Positions 28,893-37,880 are shown, counted from the stretch's first letter. The stretch: 64,000 nt of DNA from Luteolibacter arcticus (GCF_025950235.1 NZ_JAPDDT010000016.1:81173-145172); one strand, 5' to 3'. The notes: generated by a model not told the origin, from the letters alone. Numbers and translations are program-made.

Positions 28893-30698
28893 GATGTTTG
28901 CAAGGCTCTCCACATTTACCACGGCCACGGCGTCCCCGCTCAGCGGTTTGGTCACGATTCCGCCTTGGTCAGAGGCTCCCCAAAGATCCGTGCCTGCGGC
29001 TTGCACGGAATACGCGCCGGGCCCGGTGGCGCGCACCTTGAAATGCTCTATCAAGGGACCGATTTCGGTGAGCGCGAGGCCGGAGCCATCTGCCAGACCC
29101 ACGGCGATCTGGCGCGTGGTTTTGCCATGGTTGCCACTACTGGAGATGGCGGCGGCGGAGATATCGTAAAGACCCGCAGCGAGGTCACCGAGCGCGACAT
29201 CGCTGGTGGGCGACCAGTCATACGGCGCGCCGTTTTCCTGGTGCATCGTGACGCCGTTGACGGATAGATTGAAGTGGGAAATCGTGCCGCCGATGGCGCT
29301 CGTGTTCACCGTCAGATTGTTTCCCTGCACGAGATTGGCGTTGGCGGCCGGCGTGTTGATGGTGACGCTCAGCGGCGCGGGATCGACCGGCAGGGGATTC
29401 AGCGGACCGGCATCCACCGTGAATTTCTCCGAGGAACCGACCGTGGTCTTGTCGCACTTGAGCGGATCGGCTCCGGCGGTGGGAGTGGTGACGTAGAGAT
29501 TACTGCTGCTGTCGAGCAGCGAGATCGTGGCGTCCGCATTGAGGCGGACGCGGAATTTCTCTGTGTTTCCGATGCTGGCCTTGTCCGCCTTCATGGTGGT
29601 TTGCCCGCCGCCGCTGGAGACAAACAAGTCATTCGCGGTCGCCTTCAACGCGATCTGTCCCTTGCCCGCATCGATCACGAGGAATTTCTCGCCGTCGCCG
29701 GCGGTGCTCTGGCTTGCGATCAGCGGGACGTTCGGATCGACAAGATTGGCGGAAACATATTTGCCGTTCGAGTAGGCCTTGAGCGTGATGGTCTTGCCGA
29801 CAAGGATGGCCCGCTCGGCGAAGACGCGGGCGGTGTACATCATGGTGTCGATGTCGTTCTCGCTGCCGATGGGGAGGCCCTGAGAAACGCTGCTATTGTA
29901 GCAGTTGAAAGCAAGGATCTGCGGGAACGCGCCCCGCTTGGCGAGATCCTCGAGGTATTCGCCCGTTTTCTGGTAGAACTGGGTGCCGGAATAGTTCTGA
30001 GGAAAGATGATGACGATGGAGACGAGTCCGTTGTCATTGGCCCAGCGGATTTCGTCAGCGACGTATTGTCGGTAGTTGGCATTCCGGCTGAAGTAGAACT
30101 CCGGGGGGGCATCGGTGCACATGGTGCCTCCGAGGATCGCCGTGTTGCGTCGGATCGCGAACTTCGGATCCGTGGCCCAAGGGTAAAGCTCTGGGTGGGG
30201 CTCGCCGTTGGGAGAATAGATCGGCGAGAAAGTCGACGTGTTGTAGGGATGGAGGCTGCTTTTGAGGAGGTTCGGGTAGGATGGGTCGGACCATCGGTCG
30301 ACGAAGTTGATCACGATGTACCTGGCGGATGACCAGTAGCCGGGGCCTTTGAAGAGCCGTTGCATGTCGTCGGCCGGCGTCAGGTAGTCGTTGGTGCCCA
30401 CGGCGGATTCGAGGATGAAGTCCTTGCCACCGAAGCGGGAATAGATGCCGTTGCGGATCGGGGTCGAACTCAACGACCAGCCGAGCGAGTGACAGTAGTA
30501 CTTGCCGCCGGCCGCGCGGAACCTGGCCGACGAGGCAGGATTGGCGAGGTCCCGGTTGTCCATGTAAGCGGCCGCGGAGGAGCCGCCCGTGCCGTCGGTC
30601 GAGGTGGTGCCACCGGCATAGACCTGATACTGCGCCCTGGCGGTAAGGGAGAGAGCGAAGGAGGCGAGGACCGCCAGGGCGTGGAGAAGAATTTTCAC
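28146..30698 (-). CDS. Secreted X-domain protein with fascin-like, Ig-like and DUF1349-like modules
   Basis: The 850-residue product begins with GTG at 30698, overlapping the stop of the upstream gene by 4 bp (GTGA), so the two are probably translationally coupled. The signal peptide ends LTARAQ. Residues about 25-300 are a distant copy of the X domain: FRAAGGKYYCHSLGWS near 60, CTDAPPEFYFSRNANYRQ near 193 and GSEND near 276, the same order and spacing as in the 3259 and 20954 proteins. Discoidins are replaced by a beta-trefoil fascin-like region (about 305-440, with repeats GKYVSAN, NDLFVSS, SNLYVTT and GEKF/TEKF/SEKF). An Ig-like, a DUF1349-type and the calcium-loop C-terminal module follow. 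The X-domain function is unknown; extracellular glycan processing is inferred. Confidence 0.75.
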   Translation of the reverse strand: MKILLHALAVLASFALSLTARAQYQVYAGGTTSTDGTGGSSAAAYMDNRDLANPASSARFRAAGGKYYCHSLGWSLSSTPIRNGIYSRFGGKDFILESAVGTNDYLTPADDMQRLFKGPGYWSSARYIVINFVDRWSDPSYPNLLKSSLHPYNTSTFSPIYSPNGEPHPELYPWATDPKFAIRRNTAILGGTMCTDAPPEFYFSRNANYRQYVADEIRWANDNGLVSIVIIFPQNYSGTQFYQKTGEYLEDLAKRGAFPQILAFNCYNSSVSQGLPIGSENDIDTMMYTARVFAERAILVGKTITLKAYSNGKYVSANLVDPNVPLIASQSTAGDGEKFLVIDAGKGQIALKATANDLFVSSGGGQTTMKADKASIGNTEKFRVRLNADATISLLDSSSNLYVTTPTAGADPLKCDKTTVGSSEKFTVDAGPLNPLPVDPAPLSVTINTPAANANLVQGNNLTVNTSAIGGTISHFNLSVNGVTMHQENGAPYDWSPTSDVALGDLAAGLYDISAAAISSSGNHGKTTRQIAVGLADGSGLALTEIGPLIEHFKVRATGPGAYSVQAAGTDLWGASDQGGIVTKPLSGDAVAVVNVESLANIDPFSKAGLTFRDSLDPAAANVALVVTAANGLRFQIRPTSGAASTSTAGTGISAPVWLRLSRQGNVFTAAYSTNGTTWTSAGTKTATLAATAPVGLAVTSHDDTQSTTATFSDLRLKSANSLPGWRALIFSPADLSNPAISGDDADPDHDGLTNFHEFVTDLNPHLDDRNLNRVKGTKNDLPSFRLQFRQRKDLGGVTRVFQHSINLTDWPSVSPTSIELLQDLGNAATYEASFPFVGEAAFFRVRYEP

Positions 30699-33600
30699 TG
30701 AGTGGGTCCCGGGTAAAGCACGCGGAAGAACCCGCCTTCGCCGGTGAGGGGGAAGCGTGCTTCGTAGATCGCGGCGTTTCCGAGATCCTGAAGCACATCC
30801 ACGCTCGAGGGCACCACCTCCGGCCAGTCCGAAAGATCAGTCGATTGCTGGAAAACGCGGGGCGCGCCGCCGAGGTCTTTGCGCTGGCGGAATTGAAGGG
30901 TGAATGTCGAGAGGCCGTCGGTGGCGCCTTGGACGCGGTTTAGGTTCCGGTCGTCGAGATGGGGGTTTAGGTCCGTGACGAATTCGTGGAAATTGGTGAG
31001 GCCGTCGTGGTCGGGATCCGCGTCGTCGCCGGAGATGGCGGGGTTAGAGAGATCGGCGGGTGAAAAGGTGAGGGCGCGCCAACCAGCCAGGGAGTTGACG
31101 GTTTCCAGACGGAAGCCGCTGAAGGTGGCGGTCGTGCTGAGGGCGGCGTTGTGGGAGGTGACCGCGAGGCCGGCTTGGGCGGTCGCGGCGACGGTGGCGG
31201 TTTTCGTGCCCGCGCTCGTCCAGGTCGTGCCGTTGGCGGAGAATGCGGCGGTGAAGTTGTTTCCCTGTCGGGTCAGGCGCAGCCACACGGGGGCGGTGAT
31301 GCCGCCGAACGCTGTGTAGGTGGTGGCGGCTCCGATGGTTGGACGGACCTGGAAGCTCACGCCGTTGGCTGCGGAGAGGATGAAGGCGACGTTCGCTGCG
31401 TTGCTCGCCGTGCCGTCGCGAAAGGTCAGGCCAGCCTTGGCCCAGACGTTGGTGTTTGCGAGACTCTCCACTTTGACGATTGCCACGGAGTCGCCAGTTA
31501 TTGGTCGGGTGACCAGGCCGCCCTGATCCGAGCTTCCCCACAAGTCGGTCCCTGCGGCGCGCACTGAATAGGCAGCCAGCGCGGTATTGCGCACGGTGAA
31601 ATGCTCGAACAGCGGGCCGAGTTCGGTGAGCTGGAGGCCGGAGCCGTCGGCCAGACCCACTGCAATCTGGCGGGTGGCAGTGCTGGTGTTGCCACCGCTG
31701 GCGGTGGCTGTGACGGAGAGATCGTGAAGGCCTGCCGACAGGTCGCCGAGCGCGGCATCGCTGGCCGCCGACCAGTCGTAGGGCGCGGTGTTTTCCTGAT
31801 GCATCAGGACTCCGTTGACTGAAAGCTTGAGGTTGGAAACGGTGCCGCCGGTGGCGCTGGCGTTCACTGTGAGATTATTACCCTGAACCAGACTGGCGCC
31901 TTCCGCTGGCGTGTTGATCGTGACCACCAGCGGCACGGTTGCGGTGCCGGATCCCACGCCGGACGCGGGACCGGTAACTCCCAGTCGCTCGCCCAACACC
32001 TTGTAATAATACGGGGTGCCGCTACTCAGTCCGGTGTCGGTGAACGTGGTGGCCTCCACTCCGGTGGCGATGGTCGTGTAAGTTCCGCCGGAGGAGGTGG
32101 CGCGCTGGACCTGATAGCTCGAGGCCTCCCACGAGGGAGACCATTCCAATGTCAATTGCCCGCTGCCGGACGTGACCGCGGGCATGCCCGGCGTGGCCAG
32201 GGTGGCTCCGAAGGATGTCTGGCTGAAATTCGCCTGGCTGACGGTGCGATATTGGCGCGGAGTGAAGGCAATACTGCCGTAGATGGTGCCACCAAGATCG
32301 ACCGTGGTGGATTCCACGGCGGTCCACGACGTGCCGTTGGTCGAATAGGAGGCGGTGTGGGTTGTGCCGTTGCGTTCCAAGCGCAGCCAGACGGGCACGG
32401 CGATGTTCGGAATCGTTTTCACCGTCGTGGGACTGCCGTTGCCGGTTGCGCGCACTTGGTAAAGGAGCCCGGAGGTGCCGTTCGCGTTCACCGTGAGCAG
32501 CGTCATCGGGTTGCCGCCCGGCCGCCCGGCCGTGCCACGGAACATCAAGCCCGCCTTTCCCCCCGAGTTCTGAAAGCTGTCCACCCGCGTCACCAGAGTC
32601 GTCGTCCCGGAAATGGTCCGGCTCAGGATGGCTCCTTCGTCGAGATACGCCTGGAAATCCCGCCCCGCGCCGGTCAGCACGTAACTCCCCGGCCCGGTCG
32701 CCCGGCTGGTTTGATAAATTCTTTCGTCGGAATGGGTTTCACGCGAACTCAGGCCGCTGCCGCTGGGCAGGTTGATATTGACGCGCTGCACCTCGGTGCC
32801 GATGCGTCCCAGCGCATCGGTCGCGATCGCGGAAAAATAGTAACTGCCCGACGGCAGATCGGCCAGCAGGGAGGAATCGGCGGCGTTCCACGTGTAAGGC
32901 GCGGCCGTTTTGCGGGCGATGAGGTGGTCGTCGAGGTAGAGGTCCACCGATGAGATTGCCGTGGAGCTCGCGCCCACGGCGGTAACGGTCACGCTGAGGT
33001 CCGTGCTCTGCGGCAGCGCGGCCGGCGGGGTGACCGAACTCAAACTCGTGAACGTGACGACCGGTGGTGGATTCTCCTGCCGATACGCCAACTGCGCGGA
33101 GTAAATGTCCTGCGGGCTCAGGTTGGCCGGCGTTATTTTCTCGTGCCAATAGTCGGTCAGGGGCCCGGTCCACAGGTTGCCGAAGGCACCGGTCCACTGC
33201 ATTGCGGTGGCGTCCGCCGTCTTGGTGCCGACTGACACCGTGCGCAGCCACTTCGCCACGGGCTGATTCGCTGCGGAGCGGATGTTCCAGTAAACCGTGC
33301 CCATCGTCGTGCCGGTGCTGGCGGAGTTCTCCGGCTCGGTCACCGTGGCATTGCTGGTATACGGATTGCCTGTGCCGCAATCGATGTCCGAGTACAGGTT
33401 ACGCACCGGATCTTCGGCACCGATGTTCGAGTGATTGTCGAGCGCGACGTTTACCCCGCTGCCCGAGGAAAAGACGTTGTCGGTGGCATTCGCCTCCACT
33501 GAAAGCTCGTGCAGCAGGTCGCAGTTGAAGCGAAACCCGCGCACAAGGTTGTTATCGCCATAAAGATCGATCCCGTGGTGCCCCGTGCTGCCGTTGGCGG

Positions 33601-35020
33601 TGCGCCCGGACTCTACGTCGAATTGGGTGTCCAGGATCGAGTTATAAGTCCCGCCGCCGTCGATTCCGTAGTCCACGTTGATCATCCGGATGTTTCGGAT
33701 CCAGCAATTTGTAGCCCCGGCAAAATCAATTCCATTCTGCCCGATCTCATTAAAATGTCCCGCGTAGGGCGTGGGCGGAAATTTGATCGTCAAGCTCTCG
33801 ATGCCCTTTTCACTCCCGCCCTGGATCCGGAGAAATCCGCCGCCGAAGCTGTAGTCCCCGCCGTATTCCGCTGTCAGGTTGGTGTTGATCTTGATGATCA
33901 CGCCGTCCCGGCTTTCCCCGCGCAGCACGGTGTTATTCTTGGAGACGTTGACGTATCCGCTGATCAGATAGTTTCCGTTGGGTATGTGGACGGCCTTGTT
34001 GGCCGGGCACGCCGCCAGCGCCGCGTTAAAAGCCGCCGTGCAGTCCGTCGTGCCGTCTCCCACCGCCCCGTGGTCCGTCACGTCCACCCCCGTTGACCAA
34101 CTCGGGATTTCCTGTTCTCCCGCGCGGTATCCAACTTTCGACCAATCCTTGAGCACCGCCCGATTCCAAGTGGAGCCGTTGTTTCCCCAGATCTGCGAGT
34201 ATTGCACCGGCACGATGATTTCGCCGACGACGCTCGCGAAAGTGCTGCCGAGGCGGACATTGTCGAAATTCACCGAAGCGGCGGAAGTGGAGCCGGCGAC
34301 GGTGCTGGTCCCCCCGGCGAAAAGCCGAAGCGCCGAAATCGTGCCCAAGTTCACCGAGGTGTCATCGATGTAGGCGGTGGCCGGTTCGGTGGTGCCTGCG
34401 GGATTCAGGTAAAAGCGGACGCGATCCAGATTTCCCGAAGCGTTGAAGGTGATGCGCCCCACGACCAGCGATTGCGTGGCGTTGTAAGCCACGGGAGAGG
34501 CTGAGTTGGCGACGCTGAAGCTGTTGAGGTAATTGATGCCGAAATTTCCGCCGGTGCTGAGGGCGGCGTTTGCGTTCGAATTTTGTCCGAAGGCGATCTT
34601 CTCCCTCTCCCCGCTCTTCTGGCTGTCCGTGGTGCCGAAAAAGGCGAAATTCGTGGTGCGCCCGGTGTTCAGCGTGTTGAGCGCCGTGTGGTAGCTGAAG
34701 TAGAAATCGCCGCTGTCCACGATCTGGCCGAGGTCCCGGAAGGCCAATGCGCTGGACGAGGTGCCGTCGATGACGGCCTGGCCGCCGGTCACGATCGCGC
34801 TCGAGGCGGCAGGGGTGAGAGTCACTCCGGTGGAGGTGGAGCTACCCCAGGCGGCGCTGAATCCGTTTCCGCCGCTCGCGGTGTTGGTCTGAAGATTGGC
34901 GCCGTCGGAGTAAGCGAAGGAGTCCGAGGCGCTGCCCTGATAGGCGGCCGCGCCGGCCGGATGGAAGTGGAGATGCGCCCAGAGGGTAAAAGCGATGGCG
35001 GGTGATCGATACGTTCTCAT
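30695..35020 (-). CDS. Secreted pectate-lyase-type beta-helix protein with accessory domains
   Basis: The 1441-residue product has a signal peptide (about 1-25). Residues about 28-265 form a concanavalin-like lectin domain (SFAYSDGANLQTNTASGGNGFSAAW is its start). About 300-640 is a right-handed beta-helix of the Pectate_lyase_3 type: DVTDHGAVGDGTTDCTAAFN, then VHIPNGNYLISGYVNV, WIRNIRMINVDYGIDGGG and GHHGIDLYGDNNLVRGF. After that come an Ig-like domain, a DUF1349-type domain, Fn3 (VTSGSGQLTLEWSPSWEASSY), a second Ig-like and DUF1349-type pair and the calcium-loop tail. Such helices belong to polygalacturonases, lyases and epimerases; which one cannot be told here. It is first gene of a coupled pair with 28146-30698. 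An operator-like repeat is at 35236, 216 bp upstream. Confidence 0.8.
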   Translation of the reverse strand: MRTYRSPAIAFTLWAHLHFHPAGAAAYQGSASDSFAYSDGANLQTNTASGGNGFSAAWGSSTSTGVTLTPAASSAIVTGGQAVIDGTSSSALAFRDLGQIVDSGDFYFSYHTALNTLNTGRTTNFAFFGTTDSQKSGEREKIAFGQNSNANAALSTGGNFGINYLNSFSVANSASPVAYNATQSLVVGRITFNASGNLDRVRFYLNPAGTTEPATAYIDDTSVNLGTISALRLFAGGTSTVAGSTSAASVNFDNVRLGSTFASVVGEIIVPVQYSQIWGNNGSTWNRAVLKDWSKVGYRAGEQEIPSWSTGVDVTDHGAVGDGTTDCTAAFNAALAACPANKAVHIPNGNYLISGYVNVSKNNTVLRGESRDGVIIKINTNLTAEYGGDYSFGGGFLRIQGGSEKGIESLTIKFPPTPYAGHFNEIGQNGIDFAGATNCWIRNIRMINVDYGIDGGGTYNSILDTQFDVESGRTANGSTGHHGIDLYGDNNLVRGFRFNCDLLHELSVEANATDNVFSSGSGVNVALDNHSNIGAEDPVRNLYSDIDCGTGNPYTSNATVTEPENSASTGTTMGTVYWNIRSAANQPVAKWLRTVSVGTKTADATAMQWTGAFGNLWTGPLTDYWHEKITPANLSPQDIYSAQLAYRQENPPPVVTFTSLSSVTPPAALPQSTDLSVTVTAVGASSTAISSVDLYLDDHLIARKTAAPYTWNAADSSLLADLPSGSYYFSAIATDALGRIGTEVQRVNINLPSGSGLSSRETHSDERIYQTSRATGPGSYVLTGAGRDFQAYLDEGAILSRTISGTTTLVTRVDSFQNSGGKAGLMFRGTAGRPGGNPMTLLTVNANGTSGLLYQVRATGNGSPTTVKTIPNIAVPVWLRLERNGTTHTASYSTNGTSWTAVESTTVDLGGTIYGSIAFTPRQYRTVSQANFSQTSFGATLATPGMPAVTSGSGQLTLEWSPSWEASSYQVQRATSSGGTYTTIATGVEATTFTDTGLSSGTPYYYKVLGERLGVTGPASGVGSGTATVPLVVTINTPAEGASLVQGNNLTVNASATGGTVSNLKLSVNGVLMHQENTAPYDWSAASDAALGDLSAGLHDLSVTATASGGNTSTATRQIAVGLADGSGLQLTELGPLFEHFTVRNTALAAYSVRAAGTDLWGSSDQGGLVTRPITGDSVAIVKVESLANTNVWAKAGLTFRDGTASNAANVAFILSAANGVSFQVRPTIGAATTYTAFGGITAPVWLRLTRQGNNFTAAFSANGTTWTSAGTKTATVAATAQAGLAVTSHNAALSTTATFSGFRLETVNSLAGWRALTFSPADLSNPAISGDDADPDHDGLTNFHEFVTDLNPHLDDRNLNRVQGATDGLSTFTLQFRQRKDLGGAPRVFQQSTDLSDWPEVVPSSVDVLQDLGNAAIYEARFPLTGEGGFFRVLYPGPTQ

Positions 35021-35235
35021 GGCGGCGGGTTTCCTGGCAGGGTGGGAAGGCCTTTAACGTTTGATTGGACCAGCGGGCGGAGCCACCGTCTTGCGAACCG
35101 GACACGGGGAGAATGACTTGGATTTCTGGATCCCTGCGGAGGGAGAGCGCTGGGGGCATCCAGGGATTCGCAGAGCGGCTCCGGCGAAAGCAGGTTGTTT
35201 AAATCCGATGATCGCGATTTCCGAATCCTCGCGCC

Positions 35236-35255
35236 ACTCCCGTGTTCACGTGGCT
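35236..35255. promoter_or_regulatory. Candidate operator, near-consensus (ACTCCCGTGTTCACGTGGCT)
   Basis: The core TCCCGTGTTCACG matches the perfect copies; the right arm has one change. It lies 216 bp upstream of the pectate-lyase-type gene and abuts the stop (35257) of the GH78 gene. The rest of 35021-35235 shows no gene. Confidence 0.45.
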
Positions 35256-35256
35256 C

Positions 35257-36966
35257 TCAGCGCCTCCTCACGCCGGGTGGCAGATCGATCTTGGATTCAA
35301 TGCTGCCATCCTCCTTTCGTTCGTGGCGCACGCGGATGACGCCCTTGGGCGTCGGGTAGGTTCCCTCCGCCCATGCGAGAGGACCGAGTTGAGGGCGGAT
35401 GTGGACCTCCGAGAATCCGGGCGAAGCGGGCTCGATGCCCAGCACTTGTCGGCTCAGCCAAGCGGCGGGACCACCGGCCCAGCCATGGCAAAGGCTGTGC
35501 CGGAAGCCGAGATAGCAATGCGCGCCGAAATCACCGTGGAGATCCTTTTTCCCCGCGGGAACTGGTCCGTCGATGCGGCCGGCGTTCTCGGTCCACGCGA
35601 GATCGAAGTCCTCCCAGAAGGTTGTAGCGCCATGATCCAGCATGCCACCCCAGTACTTGGAGATGAAATCGATGGCGGTGTCGATGTCGCCGGATTTGGC
35701 GAGGGCGTTGAGGACGTAGAACCCATAGAAGGTGCTGAGGTCGGCCGGGCCGTTCCTCTTGAGTGTCTGTTCCGCCACTTGGTTGGCATCGAGAAGACCG
35801 GCAAGCGCCAGTAGCGCGGCGGGCGACTTCCGGCCGGAGGCTTCCGGTTGGTGTTTCCGCAGTCGCGCGGCGGTCTCGCTGCAAAGTGCGGCCGACTCCG
35901 CGTCGCCTAACAAACTCATGATTCTGGCACCCGAATCCATGGTGAGGACCATCATCGCCTGCAAGCCCTCATGGACCGCCGTTTTGTTCTCAAACGTCGG
36001 CCAGTCGAGGAACCGCATGCCATCGAGCGTCTCGCGTCCATCGGCATCAACGTAGGTCGTCAGCCGCCTCAGCAGCTGATCCAGGTAATCCTGTTGCTGC
36101 TTCAAGTAGGCGAGGTCGCCGTGGTGCCGATGCCATTCTTCGTGAATGAGGACCCACCACATCGAGTAGGAGCTGATGCCGTTCATCCACTCCGTCACCG
36201 GCGTGCGGTCGCGGATGAGGTCGAGGCTTTTGGGCACTACCTCGTTGGCACCGAACACCGCGTTGATCACGCTGACTTCGGGATGCATGTCGCCGAGCCA
36301 GACGAGGCGGTCGCGCTTGATGCCGTCCCACAGGTACTCCTGCATGTTGAGGTGCACCGTGTAAGCGGCGGTCTGCCAGATTCGGTTGAGGCGTTCGTCC
36401 GAGCAACGAAAGGAACCGAGATACGGGATGTCGCGAAGCGTGAGGATGGCGTGGATCTCGCCGAGCAAGAGCGGGATCTTGGGATCCACGTTGTCGAGAC
36501 GTACGAAGCGAAATGCGCTCGGGCCGATGCTGGTCTTTCCGAGCCATGGGAGCTTGACCGTCTGGTCTCGCAGGGCGTGGTCGTTCTGTGCTCCGCGAGC
36601 TCCGAGTTCCGCCATGCTTTCGGTAAACGATTCACCAAATCGGACCCGCACCGAGGGCATGTCCTTGCCCTGCGTCATCGTGGTGAACAGCTCAACCGAG
36701 CCGCTGATTTCCGCGCCGAAGTCGATGACGATCCCCGCCCCAGGATTGAGAACCAGCGGCGGGGCCACTTCTGTCAGCATTGCCTGCCCTGACTTGGGCT
36801 GGAAAAGGTTGTCCGGGTTCTCCACCCCACTCTCCGATTTCCAAGCGATGCGCGTTGGAGCGACGACGAAGGAAGCTATGCCCGTCTTTTCCGCCCGTCC
36901 CTCAAGTTCCGGCGGCAGCGCGAAGGCGGTGGACGCGCACAACAAAAGAAAGCTTGGGATTTTCAT
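35257..36966 (-). CDS. Secreted alpha-L-rhamnosidase-type protein, GH78-like
   Basis: The start is MKIPSFLLLCASTAFALPP at 36966, because a signal peptide follows; the upstream in-frame ATG at 37089 would add 41 residues lying over the operator-like repeat. The 569-residue product has an N-terminal beta-sandwich (about 30-185), then the six-hairpin barrel with RCSDERLNRIWQTAAYT and YLWDGIKRDRLVWLGDMHPE near 205-230; GDMHPE is where the general-acid region of GH78 falls. DWPTFENKTAVHEG, TTFWEDFDLAW and SLCHGWAGGPAAWLS (about 500-520) are further family blocks, followed by a C-terminal beta-sandwich. It probably releases rhamnose outside the cell. It is shorter than many GH78 enzymes because it lacks extra N-terminal modules. 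Confidence 0.85.
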   Translation of the reverse strand: MKIPSFLLLCASTAFALPPELEGRAEKTGIASFVVAPTRIAWKSESGVENPDNLFQPKSGQAMLTEVAPPLVLNPGAGIVIDFGAEISGSVELFTTMTQGKDMPSVRVRFGESFTESMAELGARGAQNDHALRDQTVKLPWLGKTSIGPSAFRFVRLDNVDPKIPLLLGEIHAILTLRDIPYLGSFRCSDERLNRIWQTAAYTVHLNMQEYLWDGIKRDRLVWLGDMHPEVSVINAVFGANEVVPKSLDLIRDRTPVTEWMNGISSYSMWWVLIHEEWHRHHGDLAYLKQQQDYLDQLLRRLTTYVDADGRETLDGMRFLDWPTFENKTAVHEGLQAMMVLTMDSGARIMSLLGDAESAALCSETAARLRKHQPEASGRKSPAALLALAGLLDANQVAEQTLKRNGPADLSTFYGFYVLNALAKSGDIDTAIDFISKYWGGMLDHGATTFWEDFDLAWTENAGRIDGPVPAGKKDLHGDFGAHCYLGFRHSLCHGWAGGPAAWLSRQVLGIEPASPGFSEVHIRPQLGPLAWAEGTYPTPKGVIRVRHERKEDGSIESKIDLPPGVRRR

Positions 36967-37020
36967 TGGATGAAGTGGCCCAAAGCCTGACCGCAAGCCA
37001 GCTTCCGAGGCAGTCAAATC

Positions 37021-37040
37021 CTGCCCGTAAATACGGGAGG
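37021..37040. promoter_or_regulatory. Candidate operator CTGCCCGTAAATACGGGAGG
   Basis: Half-sites CCCGT and ACGGG are perfect around AAAT. It is 55 bp upstream of the GH78-like start at 36966, the closest of all sites to its gene. Confidence 0.5.
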
Positions 37041-37266
37041 GGCGGAGGGAGACCGGCTGGCGACGCGGGGCGGGCCGCAACGAAGGCATTCAAGATTTTT
37101 CGCCGGCGACGCTGACGCTGCGGAACTCCGCGGGATCGTCTAGGGAACCGAAGCCGAGCCGACAGGCGAGAAAGGAGGGGTCGTCGGCCATTATGAAGGG
37201 AACGGACAAGTGTCGGCATGCGCGGCGATAGCGCCGGTGGCTGCGTGGGCGTTTCAGGAAAGCAGA

Positions 37267-37702
37267 ACGGCCATGAGCGCGGGACGCAGAGCATATCGCA
37301 AGTGCGGCGCACGCCATGTCCGGTGGTGGCGCGGATGCCGTCGATCATGGCGCGGAGTCCGGCTGGGGTTTGGTGCGGAGGATGATCACGGCCATTTTCA
37401 AAAATGTCTTTGTTCACTCGCAACGGGGCAACTTCGCGGCGCAGCGCCCGCAGTTCGTCCGCTGCGTCCCACTTGCCTTCGGCTCGCGGTCGTCCGCTCC
37501 CGACCTGCGAGCGCTCCGAGGCCTGCTTCCAGGAGTAGAGGGGTTTGGTGCTGATGCCGAGATCTCCGCCGAGTTCGGCGACCGGTCGGCCGGTTTCAAG
37601 CAGCTCTACGGACTGGGCATTGAATTCGGCGGTGTAGCGCCGACGGTCTTCGGATTCATAGGGTGGGGTTCTGGAGGTTCGAGGTCTAGAAATCCAGCTC
37701 AC
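37267..37702 (-). mobile_element. IS3-type transposase remnant
   Basis: The minus strand gives RRRYTAEFNAQSVELLETG, LGISTKPLYSWKQ and DELRALRREVAPLRV, the helix-turn-helix and leucine-zipper parts of IS3-family OrfA. Then, without a proper OrfA end, it gives MIDGIRATTGHGVRRTCDMLCVPRS, the start of OrfB. The catalytic DDE part is absent and no terminal repeats were found, so it is dead. Sequence from 37041 to 37266 shows only unclear OrfB-like scraps. Confidence 0.7.
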
Positions 37703-37713
37703 CTCACGACAGG

Positions 37714-37880
37714 CTGCTAGAGGTCGGGCCCGAGCTTACGAACGCGATCGACATCAAGTAGTTCGTGAATCTGGCGGACATTGAACCGCTGCTTGACCAA
37801 CGACTTCACACCCCTTTGACCCGACAAGCGCTAAAGGCTACTCCTTGCTCCGAGAGACTCTCCGGAACAGGAAAGGCGGG
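37714..37880 (+). pseudogene. Fragment of a Ku (DNA end-binding) gene
   Basis: Translation gives LLEVGPELTNAIDIK, an in-frame stop, then FVNLADIEPLLDQ; after a frameshift it gives GYSLLRETLRN and in a third frame GTGKAG. These match in order the intact segment of the other Ku remnant at 59285 (ITQFVDLADIEPML, AYVLLRETLRQTGKAG). With a stop codon and at least two frameshifts it cannot make Ku. Confidence 0.7.
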
